From assembly GCA_032433595.1 (NCBI GenBank), contig JASWJB010000342.1, positions 1 through 44,696 of the forward strand: a DNA stretch of 44,696 nucleotides, given 5' to 3'. Every line of letters begins with the position of its first letter. Within the stretch, counting starts at the first letter, position 1. The stretch comes from Conoideocrella luteorostrata. Its lineage: Eukaryota > Ascomycota > Sordariomycetes > Hypocreales > Clavicipitaceae. Under the pieces are notes generated by a model. It searched no databases, was not told the DNA's origin, and saw nothing but the letters and a program-made list of their open reading frames with translations. Positions 43,391 to 44,696 of the stretch are shown here, one piece after another. Made by a program: the position numbers and the translations under genes.

Positions 43391-44696
43391 AGTAGGCGAA
43401 GTAAAAGCATGTGGAAGATGGCCTTGCGGGATGCATATTAGGATGGCAGTCTGGCTCGTATATTTCGTTTAGAGTAGCGACGGGTTGGCTTGCAGACCAC
43501 CGCAAACGACAGGTAAAGATTACTGGGCAAATCTCACCGGCGGGCTTATGGCGCAGGTGAGGACAGCACTGCGGCTGGTGTGGAAGCCTTGGAGGGGCGT
43601 GCGGAGGAGGATGCCCCGCCCAGTCAAAGCCGCTTTGGGAGGGCCAAACCGCAACACTTGGCTTTATGGTAGACAGGAGTCCCTGCCCATAGCCTACTCT
43701 TCGTCCCAAGCAAAAAGCGACCATGTCGGAGCAAATGCCGGCCAAGGATAGTACAACAGCGTAGTCAAGGAACCTTGTCCTTGGACGTGTGTGTCATGTA
43801 TCGCCTGATTCAATGAATAATACTGTACGCAGCAGGTTCAATTCTGGCCGGATCTGAGGCGGGCGCTGAACCTGATCATAAGCTAAAATCGGCGGCTTAC
43901 CTGATAAAGGACCGACTGATCGCCGATTTTGGCTCTTGTTGTACTTATCAGCAAAATGCAAACTATGTAACTTCTTCGGCACACGGCCATTTTAAGCTGT
44001 TGGGTAATAAGCCTCACTCAATCCCCCGCAGCTTGAAAACTATCCGAAGGCTAATATTTTCGTGCGTTGAAATCTTAATGTTGCCTAGTAGATTCCATCC
44101 GCTGGCAGGAATTAGCCGAACTAAATGTCATGTCTATCTACAAAGACCAGACGATACGGCTCCGACTGGGGCAAGACGACTTCTGATCGGTTTCACGAGC
44201 CGCCGGCGGTAGTAAGGAGTACAGCTGCTGCAGCCTTGAAGCCGTCCGCCTCAACTCGCGCTAACGAGATGTCTCGCAATGACGCGGCGTCGTAGAAATC
44301 TTCCTTGCGAAAACTCCCCAAGACTCCCTTCCTAAATGGCGAAGATGAAGCAGACCTAAAGAAACTTCTCGTAATAGGGAAGGAGGCCGCAACTGGTCAC
44401 TCACTGCCTCTGCTAATCCATAAGAAGATTCTTGAATCACATCGTCCACATATCTTCTTCAGTGGCTGTCTCGGCTCAGATTACAGTTGTAAAGTAGAGA
44501 AGAGGTGCTGTGTGCGACCAAGCAGCCGTCGTGGGTGCTGCAAAGATCCTGCCTTTTTCTTTCGTGGGGAGGCCAATGCACGCACTCTGCACCGCCGCCA
44601 GCGTGCACCACAGCGTGCACCACAGCGACCGCGCGCCCGCACAACAGGCACATGCGCACACATTCTGCACCGTGGTGGGAACGACTTCTGGTCGGG
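43391..44696. other. Right-edge region without a supported gene
   Basis: Open frames occur on both strands but none has a motif. A plus-strand stretch near 44290-44480 (KLPKTPFLNGEDEADLKKLL and onwards) has some coding character without a start or family. A two-copy GCGTGCACCACA repeat lies near 44599-44626. Confidence 0.4.
43881..43934 (+). repeat. Inverted repeat (14-base arms)
   Basis: Arms AGCTAAAATCGGCG (43881-43894) and CGCCGATTTTGGCT (43921-43934) match in 13 of 14 positions around a 26-base loop. It resembles the terminal hairpin of a small non-autonomous element. Confidence 0.5.

Noticed and set aside
43485..43751. 88-codon plus frame rich in Arg and Pro
   Set aside because: An equally long frame lies on the opposite strand, and neither has a motif.
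1..44696. CRISPR array, bacterial operon signals or ribosome binding sites
   Set aside because: None seen; the DNA is eukaryotic, with spliced genes.

Overview
This is a window of nuclear DNA from a filamentous ascomycete. The evidence is short spliceosomal introns (about 50-90 bases), intron-bearing tRNA genes, a Zn2Cys6 regulator, a fungal-type N-methylating peptide synthetase, and transposon relics whose stop codons fit repeat-induced point mutation (RIP). The synthetase resembles the cyclosporin/enniatin type, which suggests an insect- or fungus-associated member of the Hypocreales. That placement is inference.

Left part (1-19.1 kb): ordinary genes separated by long empty spacers. A tRNA-Tyr lies at the left edge. 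A 7-exon Zn2Cys6 regulator (1853-4516, minus) is divergent from a D-2-hydroxyacid dehydrogenase (4929-6228, plus), which converges on a short-chain dehydrogenase (6406-7608, minus). These three may form a small catabolic or detoxification module. After a gene-poor stretch with a second intron-bearing tRNA (12.1 kb) come a small unknown protein (12954-13385), an SMP-30/gluconolactonase-like lactonase, an acyltransferase-3 membrane protein and a secreted right-handed beta-helix protein.

Middle part (19.1-31.1 kb): repeat-rich and decayed. It holds a mutated piggyBac transposase, an LTR-like segment with AT-rich debris, inverted repeats, a frameshifted small membrane protein, a complete 7-exon POT-family peptide transporter (26304-28227, minus), a tRNA-like relic, and the remains of an unidentified multi-exon gene just upstream of the synthetase.

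Right part (31.2-44.7 kb): the main feature is a two-module non-ribosomal peptide synthetase of about 2875 residues. Its order is half condensation domain, A1, T1, C2, A2 interrupted by an N-methyltransferase, T2, terminal condensation-like domain. The first condensation domain keeps only its C-terminal half. Long stretches of A1/A2 and T1/T2 are almost identical at DNA level, which points to recent gene conversion. Downstream are a broken dynamin-type GTPase and a broken tyrosine recombinase of the DUF3435 (Crypton/Starship captain-like) class. No tailoring genes lie beside the synthetase. The POT transporter is the nearest intact gene and could move substrate or product. Exon boundaries were placed by eye from splice signals and frame continuity; the summed exon lengths are in frame for every intact gene.
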